From Buddleja alternifolia (taxonomy: Eukaryota; Streptophyta; Magnoliopsida; Lamiales; Scrophulariaceae): a DNA stretch of 64,000 nt. The notes under the pieces were generated by a model. It was not told the DNA's origin and did no database searches. It saw nothing but the letters and a program-made list of their open reading frames with translations. The stretch spans positions 13,645,134 through 13,709,133 of the forward strand of contig CM033401.1 of assembly GCA_019426215.1 (NCBI GenBank). Reading direction: 5' to 3'. The position numbers and the translations under genes are program-made. This document shows, one piece after another, positions 36,136 to 47,455 of the stretch; positions within the stretch are counted from its first letter, which is position 1; each line of letters opens with the position of its first letter.

Positions 36136-39100
36136 TGGGATCGGTGCATTTCGAAAAGTTTGAAGATTTTGCGGAAGAACAGTATGCGTCTCTTCCGAAG
36201 CGGTCTCGTTTGGGGGCTGTTCCTCTTAATCAGGTTATTTTTTTAATTTATTTGTTTTAATTGTATGAATTTTTAAGTATCTGATTAGGTTTTGCTATTG
36301 TTGATCCTGGTTTTTGAAAATATAATATAATTTAATTTTTGTTTTTCTGTGATCTGGTTATTGCTAAATGAGCTGAAGTATTAATCGTATGGATTTTATA
36401 ATTTTTTTATGGAATGTTTGATTAAAGAGGAGTGATTGTTAGCGTCTATGCCAGACCGAGTTTAATGATCCGAGTGTGTATTCTCTGTGTCTATCTATTT
36501 CACATAAATGTGTGTGGGGGCTGCACACAATACACTTGCTGCGTGGGAGAGATAGACCTAGGACCATGGGACTTGGTCTAGCATAGATTTTTCCGATTGT
36601 ATGATATTCCTGAATTTGCGATTGTCATAGGACTCGACGTCTATGGAGCTTCTAAGAATGACCTATGAAAGAGGACCAGATATTGTAGATGGTGAAAACA
36701 ACTTCTTTCGATAATTTTTGATCAATTTTGTCTGTGTATTGTAATAGAGGTCGATAACGGAGATAAAAAGTATTTTCTTTCACCTTTTTTAGGAATTATT
36801 ATACTTGCGAAATGTAAGTTTGCTTTATCTCACGACTTTCTTTGTGTTCTAGTAGATCTTAACAGAACTCTTGGACATATAAGAAATATTGCATATATGT
36901 CCCAGTGCATTTGTGTTTCCCACCATCTCTACCTGCTTATATATATGCTCATGAGTGTGGGGTTGGCTTCTTTTTTCATTCGGCTCTGTGAACATGCATT
37001 TGTTTTTCCTCCCATCATTACCGGCTTGTATATGTTGGATTGGATCTTTTTCACCTTCTCCGTGGTGTGGGGGTTGTGGTGGTTCGTAGTATGTGTGTTA
37101 CTTGTTTAAAGTTGCAATGTTCTACTCCTTTTACCTTCTGTACTGTTATGTTTCCTCATTATTGAGTGTATAGTTTATTCTTTATTTTTCAACAGTTGAG
37201 CTCTGGCAACCATGAGTTTCCGGTTCCACCTTCGCAGTACAATCCACTTGATGAGCCAAGTCCTTTGGGGTTGAAGCTGAGGAAAAGCCCATCTTTGTTG
37301 GATTTGATCCAAATGAGGCTTTCCCAAGGAAGTAAGCCTTCAATTTCAGTGTCGTCTAGTGAAATTTCGAACTCTGGAAGCAAGAAAGATGTGAAGGGGA
37401 TTACTGCATCAAGTGCGTTGACTGCTAACGACAAGTTGAAGGCTTCAAACTTTCCAGCTTCGCTGTTGAGAATTGGCAGCTGGGAGGTAATGATTATGAA
37501 CTTTTTCCGTACATATTCTTGTTGAATCAGTGTATGTTCTTAAAATTCTGTATGGTTTATCTGATACATTAAGTTGAAGTGATCTGAATTCTGAAATCAC
37601 TTTTGCTGAACCAGTTGAGTGAAGTGAGGTGCTGCCATAACTTTTCTTTCAAATGGACACTCAACTAAGAACCTAATTAGATTCTATTTCTAGAGGTTTT
37701 GGCACATCCAAAATGTGTCTAGTCCCTTGCTTATTGCTGATGTATAGTTTTCTGGCAGTATGTATCAAGATATGAAGGTGATCTGGTGGCTAAGTGTTAT
37801 TTTGCGAAGCACAAACTTGTCTGGGAAGTTCTTGAAGGTGGTCTCAAGAGTAAAATAGAGATCCAGTGGTCCGATATTACGGCTCTGAAAGCTGAGTGTC
37901 CTGAAGATGCTCTTGGCTCTTTAACCATAGTGGTAATTTATTTTCTTATTCGTATTCAACTGCAATAAATAGGTGATTCTCAATAGTTTATTATCGAATA
38001 ATTATCCTCTAATTGTATGCGAACCAGCTCGCGCGGCAACCTGTCTTCTTCCGAGAGACCAATCCACAACCCAGGAAACACACTCTCTGGCAGGCAACCT
38101 CTGACTTTACTGATGAGCAGGCTAGCATGAATAAGTAAGCCCTTAACCTTTTTCCTTTTCATTGCGACAATCAGACTTTGTGAAAGAATTCTTTCTAATC
38201 TTGTTTTTTTTTGGGTTGCCACGATAGTTTTCCATGGTCTCATACACATGATTTAAGCTTTATGATTTCACATGGGTTTATTGTATAAGAAAACAAGACA
38301 TGAATCAGCATCTTTAAATTTTAGATTGCAGCATGTAAGTCAGCCCTCACTTTTTTATAAATTCTATGCTTTTGACGTGACGAGAGACAAAAATGTCTGC
38401 TTGATTGGAAGAACTATTGTTATTGCTCACTTTAGGTGGTAATGCTTTAATCTAACCAATTGTGGGAGGTAAACCACTTTCTGTGAAACATAGTATAACA
38501 GAACTAAAGTATGAACCTTGTGGCTTCCAAGTTTTTCCAGCCATTGCATGACAATTTGAGGACTCATTTATCATATGCATTAGGAATACGATATTTTAAA
38601 ACTAATGTGCAGCTGTGCTTGCCCTCAAACTTGCAACATGTTTGTTTAATTTACCTTTGTAATGCATGTGTAAAACTAGATGTTATAGCTAGATGTAAAG
38701 TGAAATGATTAATATTTTGTTAAACATGGAACTATGATGCTGGATGTTGGCCTGATTGGATTGATATTTGATGTTATTTGAATAGGAAACACTATATTCA
38801 GTGCCCTCCAGGCGTGTTAAACAAGCACTATGAAAAGCTTATCCAGTGTGACATGCGTCTTAGTATTTTGAGCCGACAACCTGAAATAGTTATGGATTCG
38901 CCATACTTCGAATCACAAGCTTCTGTTCGTGAAAATTCAGAAGAACCTAAAGGTGATGGATGCAATCGCCTTCCAGATGCTGTTAAAGGATCTCCTTCTT
39001 CTGTCTTTGAGGATGCACCATCAGCATCTGCTGTGCCGTTATCGTCCTTTGATTTTCGAAAGAATCTTTTGGCAGCTCAACCTGTATCTATAGAAGCACC

Positions 39101-40150
39101 ATCACCTAGCTCAGGTATATATAGCTTGACCTTTTCATGCTCCCTTTCAAGTGGATTTTGATACTTCATCTTTAATCACAAGGCCTACAATTAAATAGAT
39201 TAACCATCACCAGTTGTCAGCTATGAAACCAGTATAAGCTATCGTAGTTTCTAAATCTATTCGTTATCATTGACTTATTTTTATTTCAAATTGTTGATTT
39301 TAAATGGAAGTGTTCATGGGAAAAGTTTGGGTGGAATCTTAAGCACTACATCTGTGTGGCTTTTGCTTGGACCTATTATTAGCACTAAAAGCATAAATTT
39401 TGCTCGTCTTTTTAGTTTGAGCATGTCCCTTAAACTTTGGCTTCTGGCATCTTGTTGAACTTTTTCATATAACTGTGGCCTTGCCACTTGGCCTCATTTG
39501 CGAAGTGCAACCATTGTCATTGTATTAGAGTTCGTGATTTTTCACTAGTTCTGACTGAAATTTCTTTCAAACTACTAGTGATGGATACACATGCAATTGA
39601 AGGGAACAGACTGATTGATGCACATACTTCGGAAGGACGTAAAAATTTTGAACCACTGAAAGTATCTGGGATCCGTCCCTCTATGTCAGTGAGTGATCTG
39701 GTGAACCACATTGGAAATTGTATTTCTGAGCAAATGACTTCTGGAAGTTTACCCTCAGACAAGGCATCAGAATGCCAAGACATGCTGGAAAACATCACCC
39801 AAGTTTGGCTTACCGACACACAGCATGCGACGGGTTTGGATGAGAAGTCACTCATGAAAAAGGTGAACTCTCTCTGCTGCCTACTGCAGGATCCTGCTGT
39901 AGCTTCCGGTGCTCAAGTTGATGGAGAAAATGACTACTTTGACCTTATGAATGATTTTACACATGAGAAGGCTAGTAACACTATGCAGGGGTCTGAAGGG
40001 AATTCTAAGAACAGCCCGGGTTGTAGGCAGGCACCAGGTATGACAAGAAAAGATTCATTAGGAGACTTGCTCTTCAATCTTCCGCGGATTGCTTCTCTAC
40101 CAAAATTTTCAAAGGTGTTATTTGGGATAGCAGAAGATGATGAAATTTGA
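36135..40150 (+). CDS. ASG1: ASG1-like protein (ALTERED SEED GERMINATION 1), 6 exons
   Basis: Exons: 36135-36233, 37196-37486, 37759-37932, 38028-38134, 38786-39114, 39579-40150, all GT-AG, giving 523 codons plus stop. The N terminus MGSVHFEKFEDFAEEQYASL with PKRSR, the SPLGLKLRKSPSLLDLIQMRL block, and the core LLRIGSWEYVSRYEGDLVAK across the exon 2/3 junction identify the family. The core is followed by IEIQWSDITALKA, PVFFRETNPQPRKHTLWQAT and HYIQCPPGVLNKHYEKL. The C-terminal third is Ser-rich and low in complexity, ending in KDSLGDLLFNLPRIASLPKF. ASG1 is a plant-specific protein reported to affect germination and stress responses. Its biochemical activity is unknown to me, and 'DNA helicase' labels on homologues are not supported by any helicase motif here. 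Exon 5 joins exon 6 inside a codon. Confidence 0.88.
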
Positions 40151-41462
40151 AGCCAAATAATGGTTTCTTTATGCATAGAAGTCGGTAGTAACTAAGGTTA
40201 GTTGGTTTGGTTTCTGTGAATGGGATCGTTGGTGTAGTAGCCTTTGATTGATTATGCACACTTTTACGGGATTCAGAGATTAAGGTTGATGAAGAATCCT
40301 GATAATATTTGTAGTGCAAGAATAGTTGTTTTGCAGACTAGAATGAAGACTATATTGATGGTGTTATGTACATAAACTCTATGTCTATTGATCTGTGGCT
40401 CAACTGTACTTCTCTAGAGGTCACTGTTATATTGGTATATTGATATGGTAATTTTTATAATTACTGGCGAAATATAAGTATGTTGTAGCTCAATGATGAT
40501 AATCTTATATGCAGCGAGCATAACATGGCTGAATCATTCGATGTGGCAGCATGACAATAGAATTTTTAAGAAGATTGTTCAAGCACAATCTCATCATAAT
40601 TATCATATCCGAGTTAGTCATCCACATATGTATAAATATATGTTTATGATAGAAATACGACGTAAATATGAAATATGACAATTTTTTTAAGTTATATGAT
40701 ATGTTGGGAATATGAATATATGTATATGTACATACCTAGGTTGCACAGATACAGACATGGGAATACTGATACGACATGATATGGATACGGCGATATGGAT
40801 TTTCAAAAAATTTAGGACACAGTACGCCAAAGATACGGCTATATATAATATTATATATATATATAATTATTTATATACAATTAATGATGTAAAAAACAAA
40901 ATAAAAGTAATAATTAATAAAAAAATTAAAACTTACGCAAGTCCAAGCACAACCCTTTAGAATTGAATGGAAGAAGAATGGAATATTACTTTGAAGCTAG
41001 AGGCATTATCTCAAACCAAAAAGAAATTAAAATGGTGAAAGAAAATATTGGATTGCATTTTTCATTTTGATTCTAGAGCTAGAAGAAGTAATAATGTAAA
41101 GAGGGAAATATTTGGTTGTATGTATGTTGTTTTGTAGAAAAGAGGTGTAATCTAATTTTTTGTTTTAGATAAGTTATTCATGTTAGTGATTGAGGCCCCC
41201 AAGTTTTGAAAATATAAAAATAACCCCCCCCCCCCCCCCCCCCCCCCCCGCCGTGTCTTAAATGTGTCGGACACTTCCCTAGTCGTGTTCGGCCCGTGTC
41301 CCTTTTTTCCTTTTTAATTTTATATGCGGACACTCCACCTGGCGTGCCCGGACACGTGTTCAAGGCGTCCGACACTGCATTATGTCATTTTTAGGAATAT
41401 TCGTGCATCATAGGTACATACACAAAAGTTTTTTTTTATAAATTTAATTGACATAAATAATA

Positions 41463-41716
41463 GGGAAAATTACACACCTACCCCCTAACTTATTGTGTAA
41501 TTACCAAAATCTCCCCACACTTATTAAAAATTACCAACACAACCCCTCAAGAGGTCTACTTGTAAAGTTTGCAGGGGTAAAATTGTAAGAATTTTAAAAC
41601 ATACAGGGGTGTAATTGTAAGAAATTCTTAACCTGAGGGGGTGTGTTGGTAATTTCAAATAAATGAGGGGAGTTGGTAATTACACAATAAATGAGGGGGT
41701 CTGTGTATAATTTTCC
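41463..41716. mobile_element. Fold-back MITE with long arms
   Basis: Arms of about 85 bp: GGGAAAATTACACACCTACC...TTGTGTAATTACCAA at the left and its imperfect reverse complement TTGGTAATTACACAATAAATGAGGGGG...ATAATTTTCC at the right. The flanks (41453-41462 and 41717-41726) match at most positions, which would fit a 9-10-bp target duplication. A related element sits in an ATG11 intron (59075-59315). Confidence 0.6.
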
Positions 41717-41930
41717 TTAAATAAAATAACAATAAGCACTTTATCGGTACATTGTTTATAAAGTTCAAAAGTTTTCAAAGATAACAAAAAGTTTTATAAA
41801 CAATAAATTGAGTGAAACCAGACATGGTTTATGTTTCTTTCAGTTTGTACTTTGTTTAATTTTAAAATTTGACCTTTTTAACAAAGCGTTGAAAAAATTA
41901 TATCTTTTCCTGCTTTAGCCTAAAACATAT

Positions 41931-42341
41931 TGGCTATGTATAATTTTGAGTTTTTATTGGAAAATGTGTATTATAGAAATTCGTGTGAAATATGAATTAT
42001 TTTAGTTTGTTTGGATGTATTTTTGAGAAATGTTTGGAAATTGTGTAGATGTGATATAAAGTTAATTGAATTAGTTATATATGTTATGATGATAGAAGAA
42101 AAAATTAGAAAAATATTTTATTAACGATAAAATAAGAAAGAGAATATGTTGGATAGTTGAATTATGTAATTAATGAAGAATAGGAATGAAGTGATTGGAA
42201 TGATGAGTAGTTATATAGAGAAATATGTTTAGAATTTAAATTTGAGTATTTTCTGTAAAATTTACCTTGGACTATGCATTTTCATTTTTTGATAATCCAA
42301 AAAATGAAAATGCACCCAAAATACCTAACCATACATAGCCA
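41931..42341. mobile_element. MITE with TGGCTATGTAT termini
   Basis: TGGCTATGTATAATTTTG at the left and CTAACCATACATAGCCA at the right form inverted repeats, with further pairing of GGAAAATG(T)GTA-type words inside. 411 bp with no coding capacity. Confidence 0.6.
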
Positions 42342-43583
42342 TTGTATAATGTATAATATACAAAGAAAATACTCCATCATTTATCAAGGCATGTCAGATA
42401 TTTCAAATTTTGTATTAAACACGGTATTCGAATTTCTTTTATGGACGTTTCAAAAATGAATTGGATACGGTATTCATATCCAATACAGATACAATACTGT
42501 ATATGGTCATTTTCAGAAGTATTTGTGCATCATAGTTTATATTTGTGACGTAACGCTTTTTATTTGGACAACTTGTTTTAGGGCTTAATCTGCTTTCGTA
42601 CTGTAAATTTGTTTAGTAGTCTAGGGAAAAAAGACAAAATTTGATTCTTCTTGGAATTTTTTTCCGATGCTTGATTATGCAAAACTCAAACTCAAACGAA
42701 AATATAGAGATAGAGAAACAATCATGGAACTAAAATGTGAGGGAATCCTCTTGAAGTTCTTCACAGGAAGAATATGGTTGGGAAAATTATACTTCAGGGA
42801 ATATGGCGTTTTTAAAATAAAGATATAATAACTTTTAATTAATTAGAGATAAGGGATTGATAAACTTTACAAATTATGGTTTTGTAATGCAAATCACGTG
42901 ATGTTACTCTTATTCTTTTCTAACATATGACAACCACTCAATAATTTCTTTTATGACAAACGTTTTACAAATGAACCCATAACATTGAATAAGAATTCAA
43001 AAATAAATTGAAAAAAATTGTCCACGGCTTGTATAAAAAGGTAATTGAAGCAAGATTTTATAAGTTTTCGTTTCTTTAAAAAGTAACAACTACGTAAGCG
43101 TGCAATAAACAAGATTTTTTTTTTTCCCGGACAACCACATTGTCTTTGGCCTTGCAATTTAAGGCCTCTCATATCTCTTGAATTGTTTCAATTGAAGAAT
43201 TATTAGCCTTAATTTGATAATGTTCTTTTATTATTAACAAGCCTGAATCTGAGTGTACAAATGATTTCATGATAAATGTTATATGTAAAATTTTACATTA
43301 TGCATAAGAAATTGTCTAGAAAATGTATTTATACTTTCTCTTCCTAGCACCTTTAAGACTTCAACCCCTCTATCAATCTCTTTCATCAATCATATTCATG
43401 GTCCCTCAATTAAGAAACTAACAAAAAGAGGGGAATTATTTATGGTAATTAAAAGTATTATAAGGTTAATTTTTTTTATCATAATTTAAAACATCATAAG
43501 TTAATCAAGAATTCTTTATGAAGTAACTGAAATATATATAATTATCATATATAAACTTTTATTTATTATTTTGTTAAACTCTT

Positions 43584-45131
43584 TGTTAGGAATTTCATGT
43601 TAGAAGTTTTGATGATGACAATTAAGTTTTTGTTAGACCCCAAAAAGTTGTAAGTTTATTTTTTGTAGAAAACTTGTATAGGCTTTGAAGCGTTAGACTT
43701 ATAATAGATTTATTAGGCTTTGTTATCTTACTTTAGAGTGTTAGGCAAAATAGTCTTAGGCTGAGCGTCTGATGATTTCTGAGTGAGTTTATCAGTGGTA
43801 AAGTTCGAAGACTCAAGCGCCTGATCTCAGAAGATAGATACAGTCTCCAAGCGTCCACTTTGGCCAGCTATATCAAGCGTTACCTTATGGGACAGAAGTG
43901 ATTTCACCGGAATTTACTTCTAAGTCCAGAAGGAGTTTAATGCAAATATTCTCAAAGCATTAAATACCAACGGGTATTAATTTCAAATGCATTAAATGTT
44001 GATAAGAGCATTTAATATGATAAGCAATGTCAGACGTACGGAGAAGCCACCCTATTTGACTGTCAACTATCTCAGACTGCAGCACCAACTTTCGTGCAGC
44101 AGATTTTCAGGAAAAAGGACAAAAGCTGTTCACTCGCGAAAGTGAGAGACACGCGCCAGTGCATGTGTCAAACGGACACTTTCTCCAAGAATACCTATAA
44201 ATAGGACTTCAACAACAAACAAAAAAAAAAGACGCAACAATTTTATCAAAGCCAAATTGCTGTTGCATTAAAATCTCATTCCTTAAATTCTCAGAAAAGC
44301 CCGAAACTTCAAGAAACATCCAAATTGCTTTTCTTATATTCCTGAGACAGTCAACAAATATCTCAAACATTCTTTTTGCAGAAACCAGATTCCTACTGAG
44401 ATATTACCAAGTTGTTTGAACTTCATCAAAATCAAACAAACCTTTTAGAAAATCCCATCCAAGCCTCGCGATCTGTGTGAAGTCGAAGTTGGATACTTGC
44501 ATCATTTCTGGGTGAAAGAAGCAAGAGGGTTGAAGTGATTTGAAGCAGAAATCTGTGTGATCAAGGAGCTCAAGTCATCGACATCCATCTCTCCCTAATT
44601 TGTAGAAGATTCTGTGTGATTCTTTGAGAATCATCTTAGTGGATTGCCTCCAAGTGCAAAGGAGAAGAAGGACGTAGTTGGGATTACACCACCCAACGAA
44701 CCTTACAAATATTGTGTTATTTACTTTTCAGTCATTTCATTCATCTATCATATCACTGCATAAGTAAAACACAATCAAAAGCTAAGCACCTAAGAAACAT
44801 CTTGTGACGCTAAAACTTTCAAAGAGAAGACTCCAAAATCATTCCGCTGTGCTAACCCTGATTAAAAGAACTGAACGCTTAACCTACAAGGTCAAAGTAT
44901 TCAATTCCTGAAGTCTAAGTTAACTTTATAAAACAGTCTTCATTAGACGCTTCACAAAGTCTCAAATATCTTGTGTGAACGCTAAGGTGAAGCGTCACAC
45001 TCTTCAAGCGCCTATCATTTCAAGCGTCCAAATACGTTTAATACGAAATCAATTTTAAGTCGAAAAAGACTTAAAGGGTCTATTCAACCCCCCCCCTTCT
45101 AGACCCTTTCGTATGCCACTTGGGACCAACA
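43584..45131 (+). repeat. 5' LTR of copy A
   Basis: TGTTAGGAATTTC...GGACCAACA, 1548 bp, with TATA box CTATAAATA at about 44195-44203 and a C9 run near the end (45088-45096). It carries many AAGCGY words. Confidence 0.97.
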
Positions 45132-45133
45132 AG

Positions 45134-45145
45134 TGGTATCAGAGC
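45134..45145 (+). promoter_or_regulatory. Primer binding site (initiator Met tRNA)
   Basis: TGGTATCAGAGC starts two bases after the 5' LTR and is complementary to the 3' end of plant initiator tRNA-Met. Confidence 0.93.
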
Positions 45146-45241
45146 GGTTAATTTTGAAATTTTTAAAATTTCCAAGCATAACTGCTTGTTTAGATCTTTT
45201 TCTTTCAAAATCTAGTTTTTTTTTTTTTTAAAAGCTTAGAT

Positions 45242-46552
45242 ATGGCATTTGCTAAAGTTCCCAAATTGACAGAATCAAATTTTGACACATGGAAAGTCAA
45301 AGCATTTACGTATTTATGTTCATGCGATGATGACATGTGCGATATTATTTCAGATGGGCCAATCAAAATATACAAAGTTATCACAAGAGCGCCTGGAGCC
45401 ACAGAAGAAACCCCTGATGGTTACGTTGAAAAACCAAAACAAGAATGGTCTCCAGATGAGCGTCGAAGAGCTAACTTGGACAATGTTGGTCGCAACGCTC
45501 TGTATACGGCTATTGGTGATAATGATAACTTATTCAATAAAATCAAATCTTGCAAAACGACTAAAGAAATATGGGATAAGCTGGCTACAATCTGTGGTGG
45601 TTCAGCTCAAATCAAAGAAAACAAACTTTCCATTGCTAAGGAAAAGTTTAACGGATTTAAGATGCTACCCAATGAAACACTAGAGCAATTGGATATAAGA
45701 TTCACAGCTCTTGTTACAGAACTTACGTCATTGGGAATGGACTTACAGAATCGAGAAATGGTGGTTAAGATCTTTAGAAGTCTACCAAGTAAATTCTTGA
45801 TGAAGACAACAGCTATGAGAGAATCAAACATGCTGGATCTCTTAACTCCAGAAGACGCCTTTTCAGAGATAAAAGCTTTTGAGTTCGAGTTGAACTCTGC
45901 TAGTGACATTGTGAGTAATCCAGTGATTGAATCTGGAGCGCTCATTGCATCAATCAAAGGCAAATCGGGTAACAAAGGAAAGAATTCGGACATTAATGAG
46001 GAAGAAGAGTTGGCTTTGCTGAATAGATTCAGGAAGTTCTTGAGATATGAAAAGAAAGGAAAAGGTCCTAATAATCAAGGACAAAGTTCATATCAAGCGC
46101 CTTCTCCCATACAACAACAGTTTCAAGCGCCTCAATATTCTGTTCCTTTACCTCAAGCGCCTACTCAATATCAAGCGTCTACTCAAAATCTTCCAGCTCC
46201 AGTGGTTTCTAAACCACACACTGCAAGGCTAACAAGTGAACAAAAAATGAAAACCAATCTTTGTTATAATTGCAGGAAACCGGGGCACTACCAGGTAAAT
46301 TGTCCCTATCCAAATGTATCCAAGCCCTCAAGGCAGGATTACTTGGATAGAAACCAATTCAGGAGCAACCTTCGACAACAAGGTTTGCTTGCGGAATCAG
46401 AACCAGCATCAGCACCTGAAGATTTAGAATCATCAGACGAAAGTAGTGATGATGATGAGCCGATAGATGACTCAGCGCTCATATGTCTCATGGCCAGAGA
46501 TGATGAAGCGTCCCCTGAGGTAATCAAAATTATCAATTCCTCTTTCTTATGA
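45242..46552 (+). CDS. Copia Gag (copy A)
   Basis: 436 codons from an ATG preceded by T/A-rich sequence. It opens with KVPKLTESNFDTWKVKAFTY, then a gag domain (KTTKEIWDKLATICGG, MVVKIFRSLPSKF). A Gln/Pro-rich linker and one zinc knuckle CYNCRKPGHYQVNC (about residues 341-354) follow, then an acidic tail (DLESSDESSDDDEPIDDS). Gag would package element RNA. It ends in TGATGA at 46550-46555. Family sequence (SYDELLDKIKEYY) continues straight on in the +1 frame, so the natural gag product may be longer and a one-base change lies near 46525-46550. Confidence 0.93.
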   Translation: MAFAKVPKLTESNFDTWKVKAFTYLCSCDDDMCDIISDGPIKIYKVITRAPGATEETPDGYVEKPKQEWSPDERRRANLDNVGRNALYTAIGDNDNLFNKIKSCKTTKEIWDKLATICGGSAQIKENKLSIAKEKFNGFKMLPNETLEQLDIRFTALVTELTSLGMDLQNREMVVKIFRSLPSKFLMKTTAMRESNMLDLLTPEDAFSEIKAFEFELNSASDIVSNPVIESGALIASIKGKSGNKGKNSDINEEEELALLNRFRKFLRYEKKGKGPNNQGQSSYQAPSPIQQQFQAPQYSVPLPQAPTQYQASTQNLPAPVVSKPHTARLTSEQKMKTNLCYNCRKPGHYQVNCPYPNVSKPSRQDYLDRNQFRSNLRQQGLLAESEPASAPEDLESSDESSDDDEPIDDSALICLMARDDEASPEVIKIINSSFL

Positions 46553-47443
46553 TGAATTACTTGACAAAATCAAAGAATATTACAATGAATGTCAAGAAGC
46601 TGCCAAAATATATCAAAATGATCTCGCTATTATTTCATCACTCACAAACGATAAAGTAACGCTCAGAGCAGAGTTGCAAATTCAGCAACAGTGCATTGAG
46701 AAAAACCAATCGCTTGAGAGTGAAGTTATTCAATTGAGAGGTGATATTGATATAATAGTCAAGAGAGAAGCTGATCTGATGGCTAGACTTGCCAAGTCAG
46801 AACAGCTCATCTCATCGTTGTCCAAAGCATCCAGAAAGCTCGACAATGTGACTGAAATAACAAGGTTGTTTGGAGAAAAGACCGGTTTAGGATGCAATGA
46901 ATTCGGTAAACAACCAAACAAACCTAATGTTACGGCAAACAACAAAGGAAAGGGTGTTTTCTTTGTTAAGAAAGGTTCACAAGGTCAAACTCAAAATGAA
47001 CCAAGGGACAATGGTAAGAGGCCAAATGAGAAAGTCAAAACTAACTCAGACAAGGGTAAGGCTAAAGCAAATGATCCACAAAGACAGACTCATCCAAACG
47101 CTCAAAAAGCTAAGGATAAATCTAGTCACTGTGAATCAAGCGCTAAGCGTCTAGCACCAAACGTGCAACTCAAGCCAGAGCCAAGGAAATACCAGCGTCG
47201 ATATCCAAAACAGTCAAGATCATATTATCGATACTATGATAATTATGATTATGACTATTATTATAATCGTGGATATTATTATACATCCAAAAATTACACA
47301 CAGCACAAGGTGAAACCAAAAAAAGCCAATATTCCTACTATGAAGACAAGGCAAATTTGGATTCCTAAAGTTCTAATTAACACTAACAAGGATACTAATG
47401 TTGAAGGACCCAAGCAACAATGGGTACCTAAACAGAAATAGAA
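46523..47443 (+). CDS. Gag/pol linker frame (coiled coil, Tyr-rich) of copy A
   Basis: Open frame between gag and pol, offset from both. It has no ATG at its start; the first ATG-like start is internal, near 46674. The N-terminal part is a predicted coiled coil (LRAELQIQQQCIEKNQSLES). The middle is a Lys/Asn/Gln-rich linker, then a Tyr-rich patch (SYYRYYDNYDYDYYYNRGYY, about 47217-47276) and the QIWIPK and QQWVPK words usual just before protease in Sireviruses. It stops at TAG (about 47439-47441). It is probably part of the gag-pol precursor, reached by frameshift, or broken by point indels. It is unlikely to be a separate gene. Confidence 0.7.
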
Positions 47444-47455
47444 CTTCCCTTTTGA

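Larger units (their letters stand above)
40151..43583. other. Intergenic region between ASG1 and copy A
   Basis: Begins with the ASG1 3' UTR. Around 40735-41395 lies a decayed repeat rich in GATACGG/GACACG words. The sequence GTCATTTT(T/C)AG(A/G)A(A/G)TAT near 41385 recurs at 42505 beside GTGCATCATAG, so a segment flanks or brackets the two MITEs between them. A C26 run is at 41224-41249. The final five bases, CTCTT, are the copy A target site. No gene seen. Confidence 0.55.

Noticed and set aside
36135..40150. ASG1 as an ATP-dependent DNA helicase
   Set aside because: No Walker A, DEAD/DEAH or other helicase motif is present in the spliced frame.
41178..41375. ORF with a poly-Gly stretch
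   Set aside because: Produced by the C26 homopolymer read on the minus strand.
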